Assembly: GCA_035544675.1 (NCBI GenBank)
Contig: DATKCA010000239.1
Location: 1-64,000, forward strand
Reading direction: 5' to 3'
Length of the DNA: 64,000 nt
DNA from: DATKCA01 sp035544675
Lineage (GTDB): Bacteria > Acidobacteriota > Thermoanaerobaculia > Gp7-AA8
Within the stretch, counting starts at the first letter, position 1; each line of letters starts with the position of its first letter. Shown here in pieces: positions 55,966-63,501 of the stretch. Both the position numbers and the translations under genes were made by a program. Below the pieces are notes generated by a model. The model was not told the DNA's origin. It searched no databases and saw nothing but the letters and a program-made list of their open reading frames with translations.

Positions 55966-56898
55966 ATGCGCATTGCCGTGATCGGTGCGGGCGGCGTGGG
56001 CGGCTACTTCGGCGCCCGTCTGGCCGCGGCGGGCGCGGATGTCACGTTCGTCGTCCGCGGCCGCACGCTCGACGTCCTTCGCCGCCGCGGAATCCGGGTG
56101 GAGAGCATTGCCGGCGACTTCACCGTGCCGAACGTGAAGGCGACCGATTCTCCTTCCGACCCGGTCGACGCGATCCTCATGGCTACCAAAGCGTGGCAGC
56201 TCCGCGAGGCCGCGGAGCAGGTCCGGCCGATCGTCGGACCCGAGACTGTCGTCGTACCCCTTCAAAACGGCATCGACGCCCCGGAGCAGCTGGCTTCAGT
56301 CCTCGGCGAGAGCCATGTGGCGGGCGGCCTCTGTGCGATCGTCGCCTTCGTCGAAGAGCCGGGCGTGATCCGGCACATCGGCGCCGAGCCGCTGATCGCT
56401 TTCGGTGAGATGGACGGCCGCCCCAGCGAGCGGCTGGAGCGTCTGCGCGACGTCATCGTCGCTGCGGGTATCAAGTGCGAGATTCCACCCGACATCCGCC
56501 GCTCGATGTGGACGAAGTTCGTGTTCATCGCGCCGTTCTCCGGTGTGGGCAGCATCACGCGCATGCCCGTCGGAACGTGGAGGACCGTGCCGGAGACGCG
56601 CTCGCTCGCCGAGCGGGCTGTGGCCGAAGTGATCGCGCTGGCCGGCGCCGCGGGGGTGAGGCTCGACGACGACGCCGGCGCTCGCACGATGGCGCGCTAT
56701 GACGCCCTGCCACCCGCCTCCACCCCCTCCATGCAGCGCGACATCGAAGGCGGCAGGCCGTCCGAGCTCGAGGCGCAGCTCGGTGACGTCGTGCGGCTGG
56801 GCCGCAAACACGGCGTGCCCACGCCGCTGCACGAGTGGATGTACGCCGCGCTGCTGCCGGCGGAAGGGGCCGCCCGCGCCGCAGCCGGAATGACGTAA
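55966..56898 (+). CDS. 2-dehydropantoate 2-reductase (PanE/ApbA family)
   Basis: NADPH-dependent ketopantoate reductase family, 310 residues. Rossmann motif MRIAVIGAGGVGGYFGARLA, then VVPLQNGIDAPEQLASVLGE and the C-terminal domain RRSMWTKFVFIAPFSGVGSI (with the conserved Lys in WxK) and ASTPSMQRDIEGGRPSELEA. The last block is the panE signature for pantoate synthesis, though many paralogues act on other 2-oxo acids and no panBC is nearby. ATG 55966 is chosen over ATG 55921, which would translate the palindrome. Confidence 0.88.
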   Translation: MRIAVIGAGGVGGYFGARLAAAGADVTFVVRGRTLDVLRRRGIRVESIAGDFTVPNVKATDSPSDPVDAILMATKAWQLREAAEQVRPIVGPETVVVPLQNGIDAPEQLASVLGESHVAGGLCAIVAFVEEPGVIRHIGAEPLIAFGEMDGRPSERLERLRDVIVAAGIKCEIPPDIRRSMWTKFVFIAPFSGVGSITRMPVGTWRTVPETRSLAERAVAEVIALAGAAGVRLDDDAGARTMARYDALPPASTPSMQRDIEGGRPSELEAQLGDVVRLGRKHGVPTPLHEWMYAALLPAEGAARAAAGMT

Positions 56899-56901
56899 CA
56901 T
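56896..56901 (+). promoter_or_regulatory. -10-like TAACAT before kdsD
   Basis: TAACAT includes the stop codon of the PanE-like gene and ends 8 bases before ATG 56910. Confidence 0.4.
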
Positions 56902-56909
56902 CACGCCGC

Positions 56910-57947
56910 ATGTCCGAAGCCGGCAAGCGCCAGGCGCCCGCCGCCAGGAATGGCGGCGCCCCACAGAGCAGCGGCGCTCCACTCGAGAACCCCTCCATCG
57001 CCGAGGCGCGGCGCGTCCTCGAAGTCGAGGCCGCCGCGATCCTCGGCCTCGTCCGCCATCTGAACCAGACCTTTGCGGACGTCGTCGAGCTCGTCAATGC
57101 CTGCACCGGCCGCGTGGTCGCCATGGGCCTCGGCAAGTCCGGCATCATCTCCAAGAAGATCAGCTCGACGCTGGCCTCGACGGGCACTCCGTCGTTCTTC
57201 ATGCACCCGGCCGAGGCCATTCATGGGGACCTGGGGATGATCGTGCGTGGCGATGTCGTCCTGGCCATCTCCGCCTCGGGCGAGACCGAGGAGCTCGTGA
57301 AACTGATTCCGAGCATCAAGCGGATCGGCGCAGAGATCGTGGCCATCACCGGCAATCCGAATTCGACGCTGGCGCGCGGCGCCGACTTTCACCTCTCCGC
57401 CGCGATCGACAAGGAGGCGTGTCCGCTCGGGCTCGCGCCGACCGCGTCGACGACGGCCGCGCTCGCGCTCGGCGACGCCCTGGCCATGGCGCTGCTGCGT
57501 CGGAAGGGGTTCCGCGAGGAGGACTTCGCGTTCCTCCATCCAGGCGGCAAGCTCGGCAAACGCTTCCTGCGCGTCCGCGACCTCATGCACAAGGACAAGG
57601 AAGTCCCCATCGTGACGGCGGACACGTCGATGCACGACGTCATCTACGAGATGTCGAAGAAGGGCTTCGGCATCACCGCGGTGGCGACGGACGACGGCGT
57701 GCTTCTCGGCGTCATCTCGGATGGGGACCTGCGCCGGCTCATTCAGAAAAACGAGGCGGTGCTGCGCAGCACGGCCGGCCAGTCGATGCGGGAGAACCCG
57801 GTGACGATCGCCGCGGAGGAGCTGGCGTCCGCGGCTCTGCAGATCATGGAAGAGCGCAAGATCACGTCGCTCTTCACCGTCGATGACGCCCGGCGCGTGC
57901 AGGGTATCATCCACATCCACGATCTCTGGGGTCTCGAGCTCTTCTGA
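56910..57947 (+). CDS. kdsD: D-arabinose 5-phosphate isomerase (KpsF/GutQ family)
   Basis: First step to Kdo, the inner-core sugar of lipopolysaccharide; 345 residues. The SIS domain has GRVVAMGLGKSGIISKKISS, STGTPSFFMHPAEAIHGDLG, LAISASGETEELVKLIPSIK and ACPLGLAPTASTTAALALGD. Two CBS domains follow (VRDLMHKDKEVPIVTADTSM; MRENPVTIAAEELASAALQI). Residues 11-25 (ARNGGAPQSSGAP) are encoded by a palindromic repeat ahead of the family start (SIAEARRVLEVEAAAI). The gene downstream follows after one base. Confidence 0.95.
   Translation: MSEAGKRQAPAARNGGAPQSSGAPLENPSIAEARRVLEVEAAAILGLVRHLNQTFADVVELVNACTGRVVAMGLGKSGIISKKISSTLASTGTPSFFMHPAEAIHGDLGMIVRGDVVLAISASGETEELVKLIPSIKRIGAEIVAITGNPNSTLARGADFHLSAAIDKEACPLGLAPTASTTAALALGDALAMALLRRKGFREEDFAFLHPGGKLGKRFLRVRDLMHKDKEVPIVTADTSMHDVIYEMSKKGFGITAVATDDGVLLGVISDGDLRRLIQKNEAVLRSTAGQSMRENPVTIAAEELASAALQIMEERKITSLFTVDDARRVQGIIHIHDLWGLELF
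56940..56983. repeat. In-frame palindromic element inside kdsD
   Basis: GCCGCCAGGAATGGCGGCGC... plus a partial second unit GCGGCGCTCCACT. It gives ARNGGAPQ in the same phase as in scpA and the secreted-protein gene. Confidence 0.8.
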
Positions 57948-57948
57948 A

Positions 57949-58305
57949 ATGGACAAAGTCGTACTGCGTTACCGGGACGGCCGCACCGAGAAGGCGTCGC
58001 TCGCGCCGATCGATCTGGCCCGCGAGTCGTTCAGCATCACGCGCGAGGACGCCACATCCGACGAGATCCCTTTCTCCCAGCTCAAGGCGGTGTTCTTTCT
58101 GCGGCAGAACCCCGATGAGCCGCTCGAGGAGCCGTCCGGCAGCACCATTGCAGTGGAGTTCATCGATGGCGAGGTCATCCGCGGGATCGCGAACCTCAAC
58201 CCGGAGCGGAACGGCTTTTACCTCTTTCCGGCCGACCGGAGCAAAAACGAGCGGATCTTTGTTGTGAGCTCCGCCATCGTCTCGATCGAAGTCGAGCGAC
58301 TGTAA
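57949..58305 (+). CDS. Conserved-looking small beta-rich protein, unknown function
   Basis: 118 residues: MDKVVLRYRDGRTEKASLAP, then ITREDATSDEIPFSQLKAVF-FLRQNPDEP and VEFIDGEVIRGIANLNPERN with FYLFPADRSKNERIFVVSSA. The alternating pattern and repeated short DG turns suggest a small barrel (SH3- or PilZ-like), but I do not recognise a family with certainty. It starts one base after kdsD, so it is probably co-transcribed. No signal peptide. Confidence 0.7.
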   Translation: MDKVVLRYRDGRTEKASLAPIDLARESFSITREDATSDEIPFSQLKAVFFLRQNPDEPLEEPSGSTIAVEFIDGEVIRGIANLNPERNGFYLFPADRSKNERIFVVSSAIVSIEVERL

Positions 58306-58365
58306 GTGGAGCGCCGCCATTCCCTGGCGGCCATGGAGCGCCGCCGGCCCGGCGGCATGGAGCGC
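58306..58365. repeat. TGGAGCGC elements upstream of lolA
   Basis: Two full units (58306-58331, 58333-58356) and the first nine bases of a third (ATGGAGCGC, 58357-58365) in direct order. The last GGAG lies five bases before the lolA TTG. Confidence 0.8.
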
Positions 58366-58367
58366 AA

Positions 58368-58979
58368 TTGAAGAGACGACTTCTCACCCTGACCCTGTTC
58401 ATCGCCACCACCGCCCTGGCCCAGGGCGCCGAGATCGACCGCGCGGCAGCCGCGGTGGCCGGGATGGAGGCGCGTTTCACGCACAGCTTCACTCCCAGGG
58501 GCTTCAAGAATGCCCAGGTCGAGAGCGGCTCGGTCATCTTCGGGAAGATGCCGATGATGCGCTGGAGCTACACCACACCCGAGACGAAGCTCTTCGTCTT
58601 CGACGGAACGCGCTCCTGGTTCTACGTGCCGGACGACCGGCAGGTGACCGTGGCCGACATCGACGACCGCCGCCGCGCCGAGCTGCCGTTTCTCCTCCTC
58701 GGCAATGCCGCAGCGCGCGATCGCCATTTCGTCGTGCAGGAGAAGTCGCGCGGGGCGAAGATCACGACGACCCTGCAGGCGAAGTCGCAGGCGGCCATGG
58801 TCCGCAGCGTGAGCATCGTCTCCGATGCCGCCACGCACCGCATCGACTCGATCTCGTACAGCGATCGCGACGGCAATCGCACCGTCTTCAGCTTCTCCGG
58901 CTATCATCCCGCTCGCGTGGGTGGGGATACGTTCCAGTTCGCCGCGCCCGCCGGCGTGCAGGTGATTCGCGCCGAGTAA
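58368..58979 (+). CDS. lolA: Outer-membrane lipoprotein carrier protein LolA
   Basis: Periplasmic chaperone that carries lipoproteins to the outer membrane; 203 residues. Signal peptide MKRRLLTLTLFIATTALAQG. The LolA fold shows in EARFTHSFTPRGFKNAQVES-GSVIFGKMPMMRWSYTTPET, KLFVFDGTRSWFYVPDDRQV, LPFLLLGNAA and IDSISYSDRDGNRTVFSFSG. The start is TTG 58368; its ribosome-binding GGAG (58359-58362) belongs to a palindromic repeat. A four-codon frame ATG-GAG-CGC-AAT-TGA ends on the TTGA of the start, as at trpS. Confidence 0.88.
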   Translation: MKRRLLTLTLFIATTALAQGAEIDRAAAAVAGMEARFTHSFTPRGFKNAQVESGSVIFGKMPMMRWSYTTPETKLFVFDGTRSWFYVPDDRQVTVADIDDRRRAELPFLLLGNAAARDRHFVVQEKSRGAKITTTLQAKSQAAMVRSVSIVSDAATHRIDSISYSDRDGNRTVFSFSGYHPARVGGDTFQFAAPAGVQVIRAE

Positions 58980-58994
58980 CGAAGGAGGTCATCG

Positions 58995-59489
58995 ATGCCT
59001 CAGGATTTCTCGTTCGACATCGTCTCGAAGACCGAGATGCAGGAAGTGGCCAACGCCATTCAGCAGGCCCAGAAGGAGCTTGCCCAGCGCTTCGACTTCA
59101 AGGGCAGCAAGAGCGAGATCGAGCTCTCCGGCGAAGAGCTCGTCCTGGTCAGCGATGACGAGGTCAAGCTGAAGAGTTTGAAAGACATCGTGGAAGGCAG
59201 GCTCGTCAAGCGCAAGGTGTCGCTCAAGGCGATCGAGTACGGCAAGCTCGAGGCCGCGGCGCTGGGAACGGTGCGCCAGAAAGCGAAGATCGTCCAGGGC
59301 ATCGAGACGGAGAAGGCCAAGGCCATCGTCAAGGCCATCAAAGACGCGAAGCTGAAGGTGCAGGCGTCCATCCAATCCGATCAGGTTCGCGTCACCGGAC
59401 GAAGCAAGGATGACCTGCAGCGGGCCATGAACCTGGTCCGGGAAGGGGATTACGGCATCCCCCTGCAGTTCACGAACTACCGCGGTTGA
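58995..59489 (+). CDS. yajQ: YajQ family nucleotide-binding protein
   Basis: 164 residues, DUF520. QDFSFDIVSKTEMQEVANAI, QRFDFKGSKSEIELSGEELV and QSDQVRVTGRSKDDLQRAMN with YGIPLQFTNYR are typical. Family members bind nucleotides, RNA and, in Xanthomonas, cyclic di-GMP. AAGGAGG (58983-58989 region) five bases before ATG 58995 is a strong Shine-Dalgarno, unusual for this window, so translation is probably conventional and efficient. Confidence 0.95.
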   Translation: MPQDFSFDIVSKTEMQEVANAIQQAQKELAQRFDFKGSKSEIELSGEELVLVSDDEVKLKSLKDIVEGRLVKRKVSLKAIEYGKLEAAALGTVRQKAKIVQGIETEKAKAIVKAIKDAKLKVQASIQSDQVRVTGRSKDDLQRAMNLVREGDYGIPLQFTNYRG

Positions 59490-59524
59490 GCCCCCCTCCC
59501 CGATCGACTATTCTTGAGAGAGCC

Positions 59525-60532
59525 GTGACCGTCCCGAACACACTGTCCGATCAGGTCTCGCGCGCCGAGCGGATCATCGAGCTGGTCGCGCCGAAGCTGC
59601 AGCTGGTCGAAGAGGAGTTACAGCGCAATTTCGAGTCGCAGATCAAGACCATCGGCGACGTCGGCGACCACATCCTCGGCGGCGGCGGCAAGCGGCTCCG
59701 CCCGGCCCTCCTGCTGCTCGTCTCGGACATGCTCCGCTACGACGGGTACCGTGACGTCGTCTACGGCGCGGTCGTCGAGTTCATCCACACGGCCACGCTC
59801 GTCCACGACGACATCATCGACGAAGCCGCCATCCGCCGCGGCCGCACATCCATCAACTACCGCTGGGGCAACCAGCTCACGGTCCTGGTCGGCGATTACA
59901 TCTTCATGCACTCGATGCGCATGGCTCTGGCCGAGGGGAATCTGGAGATCCTGCGGCTGCTGTCGAATGTGACGATCCGGATGATCGAAGGCGAGATCCT
60001 GGCGCTGGAGCAGAACGGCCGCGCCGATCTCTCCCTCGACGACTACTTCGACATCGTACGGCGGAAGACCGCCGCGCTCTTCGGCGCGTGCTGCCGCATT
60101 CCGGCGTATCTCGTCGACGCGCCCGAGAGCACTGCGACGGCGCTCTTCAATTACGGATCGAACCTCGGCGTCTGCTTCCAGGTCATCGACGATCTGCTGG
60201 ATTTCACGTCCAGCACGGAAGTGCTGGGCAAACCGGCGCTGTCCGATCTGAAGGAAGGGAAGCTCACCCTGCCTCTGATTCTGGCCATCCCACGCGCCAC
60301 GGCGCGCGAGCGCGAGATCATCAGCCGTGTCGCCGCCGAGAAGTCGTTCGGCGGAACGAATCCACCCGAAGTGATCGAGATCGTCGAGAAGTACGGAACG
60401 CTCGAGGAGACGCGAGCGATCGCACGCGACTACGCGCAGCGCGCCCGCGCCTCGCTGGAGGGATTCCCCTCCTCCCCCGCCCGCGACGCACTCGACACGG
60501 CGCTGGACTTCGTGCTCGAACGCGACCGGTAG
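59525..60532 (+). CDS. ispB: Polyprenyl diphosphate synthase (octaprenyl type)
   Basis: trans-Prenyltransferase, 335 residues, making the side chain of a quinone. The first Asp-rich motif is LVHDDIIDEAAIRRGRTSIN, with GGGGKRLRPALLLL before it. The second is FQVIDDLLDFTSSTEVLGKP with SDLKEGKLTLPLILA. Small residues upstream of the first motif (FIHTATL) fit a long-chain product (C40-C50). GTG 59525 is chosen since GAGAG precedes it; TTG 59486, overlapping the yajQ stop, would add 13 residues. Confidence 0.92.
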   Translation: MTVPNTLSDQVSRAERIIELVAPKLQLVEEELQRNFESQIKTIGDVGDHILGGGGKRLRPALLLLVSDMLRYDGYRDVVYGAVVEFIHTATLVHDDIIDEAAIRRGRTSINYRWGNQLTVLVGDYIFMHSMRMALAEGNLEILRLLSNVTIRMIEGEILALEQNGRADLSLDDYFDIVRRKTAALFGACCRIPAYLVDAPESTATALFNYGSNLGVCFQVIDDLLDFTSSTEVLGKPALSDLKEGKLTLPLILAIPRATAREREIISRVAAEKSFGGTNPPEVIEIVEKYGTLEETRAIARDYAQRARASLEGFPSSPARDALDTALDFVLERDR

Positions 60533-60539
60533 CTTTTCG

Positions 60540-60562
60540 GGCCTCAGGCCTCAGGCCGCGGG
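60540..60562. repeat. CCTCAGG heptamers after ispB
   Basis: GGGCCTCAGGCCTCAGGCCG... carries two to three 7-base words, related to those around 61.62 kb. Confidence 0.5.
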
Positions 60563-60632
60563 AGGCCACCGCCCACCCGCCAGTTCACGGCCGCCGAGCC
60601 GGTTCCCCTCTGGCCTCGACGACATAGACCGG

Positions 60633-61022
60633 CTAGGACAGCATCTCCATGATCTCCGACATCGCCTCGCGCGCTTTCAGGTGCGTGGCTTCGTCCTGCC
60701 GGTCGGCCGTCAGCCGGATCACCTTGTTGTACTGCTCGATGGCCTTCGAGTAGTCGTTGAGGCAGCGGTGGTAGAGCTCGCCCTTGCAGAGCTTGGCCTC
60801 GATGTTCACCGGGTCGAGCTCGAGGATTTTGTTCAGGAAGATCATCGCAGCGTCGTATTTCCCCTCATCCATCGCCATCTTGTAGCGGAGGCGATAGAGA
60901 GCGATCAGCTCGCTGTTTCGGGGATCGATCCAGGCTCCCGGAAGGTAGGTGAGAAGAGTCGAGAGTAGCCTGTGCCTGTTGACTGGTACGGAGCGTTTCA
61001 CCTCAAGCCGCTGCTGGCTCAT
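60633..61022 (-). CDS. Tetratricopeptide-repeat protein
   Basis: 129 residues. A basic N-terminus (MSQQRLEVKRSVPVNRHRLL) is followed by helix pairs with TPR spacing: DPRNSELIALYRLRYKMAMD, GKYDAAMIFLNKILELDPVN-IEAKLCKGELYHRCLNDYSK and AIEQYNKVIRLTADRQDEA. It is probably a protein-binding adaptor in the cytoplasm. ATG 61022 is preferred; the open frame continues 33 residues upstream into the coaD promoter region. On the minus strand TACACT (61070-61065) is a possible -10. Divergent from coaD. Confidence 0.78.
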   Translation of the reverse strand: MSQQRLEVKRSVPVNRHRLLSTLLTYLPGAWIDPRNSELIALYRLRYKMAMDEGKYDAAMIFLNKILELDPVNIEAKLCKGELYHRCLNDYSKAIEQYNKVIRLTADRQDEATHLKAREAMSEIMEMLS

Positions 61023-61079
61023 TTCCACCACACCCTCCCTGGTGTCACGCGTTGCTCCTGTACAGTGTACGTCAAGAGG

Positions 61080-61106
61080 TTGACCATTTGGAAGACCTGC
61101 TAACAT
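61080..61106 (+). promoter_or_regulatory. Promoter of coaD
   Basis: TTGACC (61080-61085), a 15-base spacer and TG-C-TAACAT (-10 at 61101-61106), ending 9 bases before ATG 61116. The short spacer is offset by the extended -10. Confidence 0.45.
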
Positions 61107-61115
61107 TTCGCCCGA

Positions 61116-61607
61116 ATGCACATCGCCGTCTATCCCGGCTCATTCGACCCCCTGACGAACGGTCACCTGGACATCATCCGCCGCGGAATCCGGGTCTTCG
61201 ACCGGATGTACGTGGCCGTTCTGGAGAACGAGGGGAAGTCTCCCCTCTTCTCGGTCAGCGAGCGGATGGCGCTGATCAAGCGCTGCACGAGCGATATGCC
61301 GACCGTCGAGGTGGAGTCGTTCTCCGGCCTGCTCGTGGACTACGCCCGTCGCGTGGAGGCCGGGGTGGTCATCCGCGGCATCCGAGCCATCTCCGACTAC
61401 GAGTACGAGCTGCAGATGGCCCTGATGAACCGCGAGCTGCACGCCGGCGTGGAGACCATTTTCATGCTCCCGGCCGTCGAATACACCTACGTCTCCTCCC
61501 GCCTCGTCAAGGAAGTCTTCCGCCTCGGCGGCGACGTGGCGCGCCTCGTCCCGCCGGTCGTGCTGGAGTCGCTCAAGGCCCGCCTGCCGGTGGAAGTCGC
61601 TACGTAG
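61116..61607 (+). CDS. coaD: Phosphopantetheine adenylyltransferase
   Basis: Penultimate step of coenzyme A synthesis; 163 residues. The nucleotidyltransferase motif is HIAVYPGSFDPLTNGHLDII (with T/HxGH), ATP contacts are in VIRGIRAISDYEYELQMALM, and EYTYVSSRLVKEVFRLGGDV closes the hexamer site. With coaBC at 28.4 kb, two coenzyme A steps are in the window. The gene stands alone, divergent from the TPR protein. Confidence 0.97.
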   Translation: MHIAVYPGSFDPLTNGHLDIIRRGIRVFDRMYVAVLENEGKSPLFSVSERMALIKRCTSDMPTVEVESFSGLLVDYARRVEAGVVIRGIRAISDYEYELQMALMNRELHAGVETIFMLPAVEYTYVSSRLVKEVFRLGGDVARLVPPVVLESLKARLPVEVAT

Positions 61608-61608
61608 G

Positions 61609-61685
61609 CTCCCAGGCCTCAGGAGAGGCTCGATGACTTGCCCATCGCTGTCCTGACGCCCTGGGCCTGAGGACTGAGGCCTGCG
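61609..61685. repeat. CCTCAGG inverted repeat between coaD and dppC
   Basis: CTCCCAGGCCTCAGGAG (61610 on) faces CCCTGGGCCTGAGGACTGAG... (61659 on). It lies at a convergent gene end and is a likely bidirectional terminator. Confidence 0.65.
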
Positions 61686-61687
61686 CG

Positions 61688-62521
61688 TTACTCGAATCTA
61701 GGGTCCAGCGCGTCGCGCAGACGGTCGCCGATCAGGTTGAACGCGGCCACGGTCGTGAAGATCGCCAGCCCGGGAAACAACGCCAGCCACCACGCGAACT
61801 CGATGTAGTCGTGCGCGACGCCCAGGATGCTTCCCCACGACGCCTCCGGCAACGCCACGCCGAAGCCGAGGAACGAGAGCGCGGACTCGGTGAGGATGGC
61901 CGAAGCCACTCCGAAGCTCGAGGAGACGATCACCGGGGCCAGAGCGTTCGGCAGGAGGTGGCGGAAGATGATCCGGGGATCGCGCGCCCCGCTGGCTCGT
62001 GCCGCCTGCGCGTACTCCAGCTCCCGGATCCGCAGGAACTCCGCCCGCACGAAACGCGCCTCGGTCGTCCACGAGGTGAGCGCGAGCGCGATGAGAATGG
62101 TCCACAGCGAGGGCCTGAACAACGCCACGATGCCGAGGACCAGAAAGAGGAACGGGAAGCAGAGGACAACTTCGATGAGGCGCGACACGATCCAGTCGGC
62201 CACGCTCCCGTAGTAGCCGGCCACGGCTCCGAGGAGCGAGCCGATGATGATGGCCAGGAGTGTGGCGGCGAACCCGATCAGCAGCGAGACACGCGCGCCG
62301 TAGATCATTCGCGAGAGCACATCCCGTCCCACCTCGTCGGTGCCCAGGACGTAATCGCCGCCGGGCGGCCGGAGGCGGCGGCCGACGTCGATCTCATCCG
62401 GCTCGTGCGGCGCGATCAGCGGCGCCATCACGGCGAGCAACGTGATCAGAGCGACGTAGACCAGCGCCGCGGTGGCGAGATGGCTGCGCCGGAAGCGCTG
62501 CCACGGCGTCCGCCGCGTCAT
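61688..62521 (-). CDS. Peptide/nickel-type ABC transporter permease (DppC-like)
   Basis: 277 residues. N-terminal span (LATAALVYVALITLLAVMAP), the family loop LGTDEVGRDVLSRMIYGARV, four further spans and the EAA coupling motif EYAQAARASGARDPRIIFRH-LLPNALAP. This is the OppC/DppC half of an importer for peptides, nickel or related solutes. Its ATG overlaps the stop of the permease gene ahead of it. The ATPase genes are not in the window, so they may lie elsewhere. Confidence 0.92.
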   Translation of the reverse strand: MTRRTPWQRFRRSHLATAALVYVALITLLAVMAPLIAPHEPDEIDVGRRLRPPGGDYVLGTDEVGRDVLSRMIYGARVSLLIGFAATLLAIIIGSLLGAVAGYYGSVADWIVSRLIEVVLCFPFLFLVLGIVALFRPSLWTILIALALTSWTTEARFVRAEFLRIRELEYAQAARASGARDPRIIFRHLLPNALAPVIVSSSFGVASAILTESALSFLGFGVALPEASWGSILGVAHDYIEFAWWLALFPGLAIFTTVAAFNLIGDRLRDALDPRFE

Positions 62522-63501
62522 CGCCGTCCCTCCAGGCGGATGCGCGGGTCGGCCAGCCCGTACATCACATCGGCGATGACGCTGGCCAGGAGCGTGAGCA
62601 CCGCCGTGACGACGGTCAGCCCCATCACGGTCGGATAGTCACGCGTTCGGATCGAGTCGAAGTACAGCAGGCCGATGCCGTCCCACCGAAAGATCTCCTC
62701 GACGATGACGCTGCCCGACAAGAGATACGGAACGGTCAGGCCCAGCAGGGTGATCAGCGGCAGCAGTGCGTTCCGCACACCGTGCCGCCACACGACGGCC
62801 GCGCTGCCGATCCCCTTCGCGCGCGCGGTGGTGATGAAGTCCTGGCGGATGACCTCCGCCAGCGCCGAGCGCGAGAAGCGCGCGAAGATCGCCAGTTGGG
62901 CGTACGTCAGCGTCACCACCGGCAGGACGAGATGCCGCGTGCGATCGACGAGTCTGGCCCCGGTGGTCATCTCCGCGTAGCCGTCGCTCTGCATGCCGAA
63001 CAGCGGCAGCACTCCGAGACGGACCGAGAACCACTCCATGAGCAGCAGCGCAACCCAGAACGCCGGAAGCGAGTAGAGAAGAAAGAAGAAGACCGCCGAG
63101 GCCCGGTCGCCGAGACGTCCGAGCCGGGCGCCGCTCCAGAGGCCGACGGGAACGCCGATGGCGGCGGCGATCAGCAGGGCCAGGATGCTCAGCAGCGCGC
63201 TGTTCGGCAGTTTCTCGAAGATCTTCTCGATGACCGGACGCCGGTCGGTGATCGATCTACCGAAGTCGAGCGTGACGATCCCGCTCAGCCACCGCCCGTA
63301 TTGCACCGGGATCGAACGGTCGAGACCGTGCTGGCGCCGGATCGTGTCGAGGGTCTCCGGGGAGAGACTCGTTCCTCCACTGCCGGCGAAAAACGAGATG
63401 GGATCACCCGGTACGCTGTGAATCAGCGCGAACGTCGCGATGGTGATGCCGAAGAAGGTGATGACCGCGTAGAGAAGACGCCTGACGACGTACGCCAGCA
63501 T
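62518..63501 (-). CDS. Peptide/nickel-type ABC transporter permease (DppB-like)
   Basis: 327 residues. MLAYVVRRLLYAVITFFGIT is the standard first span, followed by FALIHSVPGDPISFFAG, LDTIRRQHGLDRSIPVQYGR, the coupling motif DFITTARAKGIGSAAVVWRH-GVRNALLP and TVPYLLSGSVIVEEIFRWDG. ATG 63501 is chosen because the family begins here and it overlaps the stop of the substrate-binding gene (TGATG); the longer frame would add 23 residues from that gene's tail. Confidence 0.93.
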   Translation of the reverse strand: MLAYVVRRLLYAVITFFGITIATFALIHSVPGDPISFFAGSGGTSLSPETLDTIRRQHGLDRSIPVQYGRWLSGIVTLDFGRSITDRRPVIEKIFEKLPNSALLSILALLIAAAIGVPVGLWSGARLGRLGDRASAVFFFLLYSLPAFWVALLLMEWFSVRLGVLPLFGMQSDGYAEMTTGARLVDRTRHLVLPVVTLTYAQLAIFARFSRSALAEVIRQDFITTARAKGIGSAAVVWRHGVRNALLPLITLLGLTVPYLLSGSVIVEEIFRWDGIGLLYFDSIRTRDYPTVMGLTVVTAVLTLLASVIADVMYGLADPRIRLEGRR

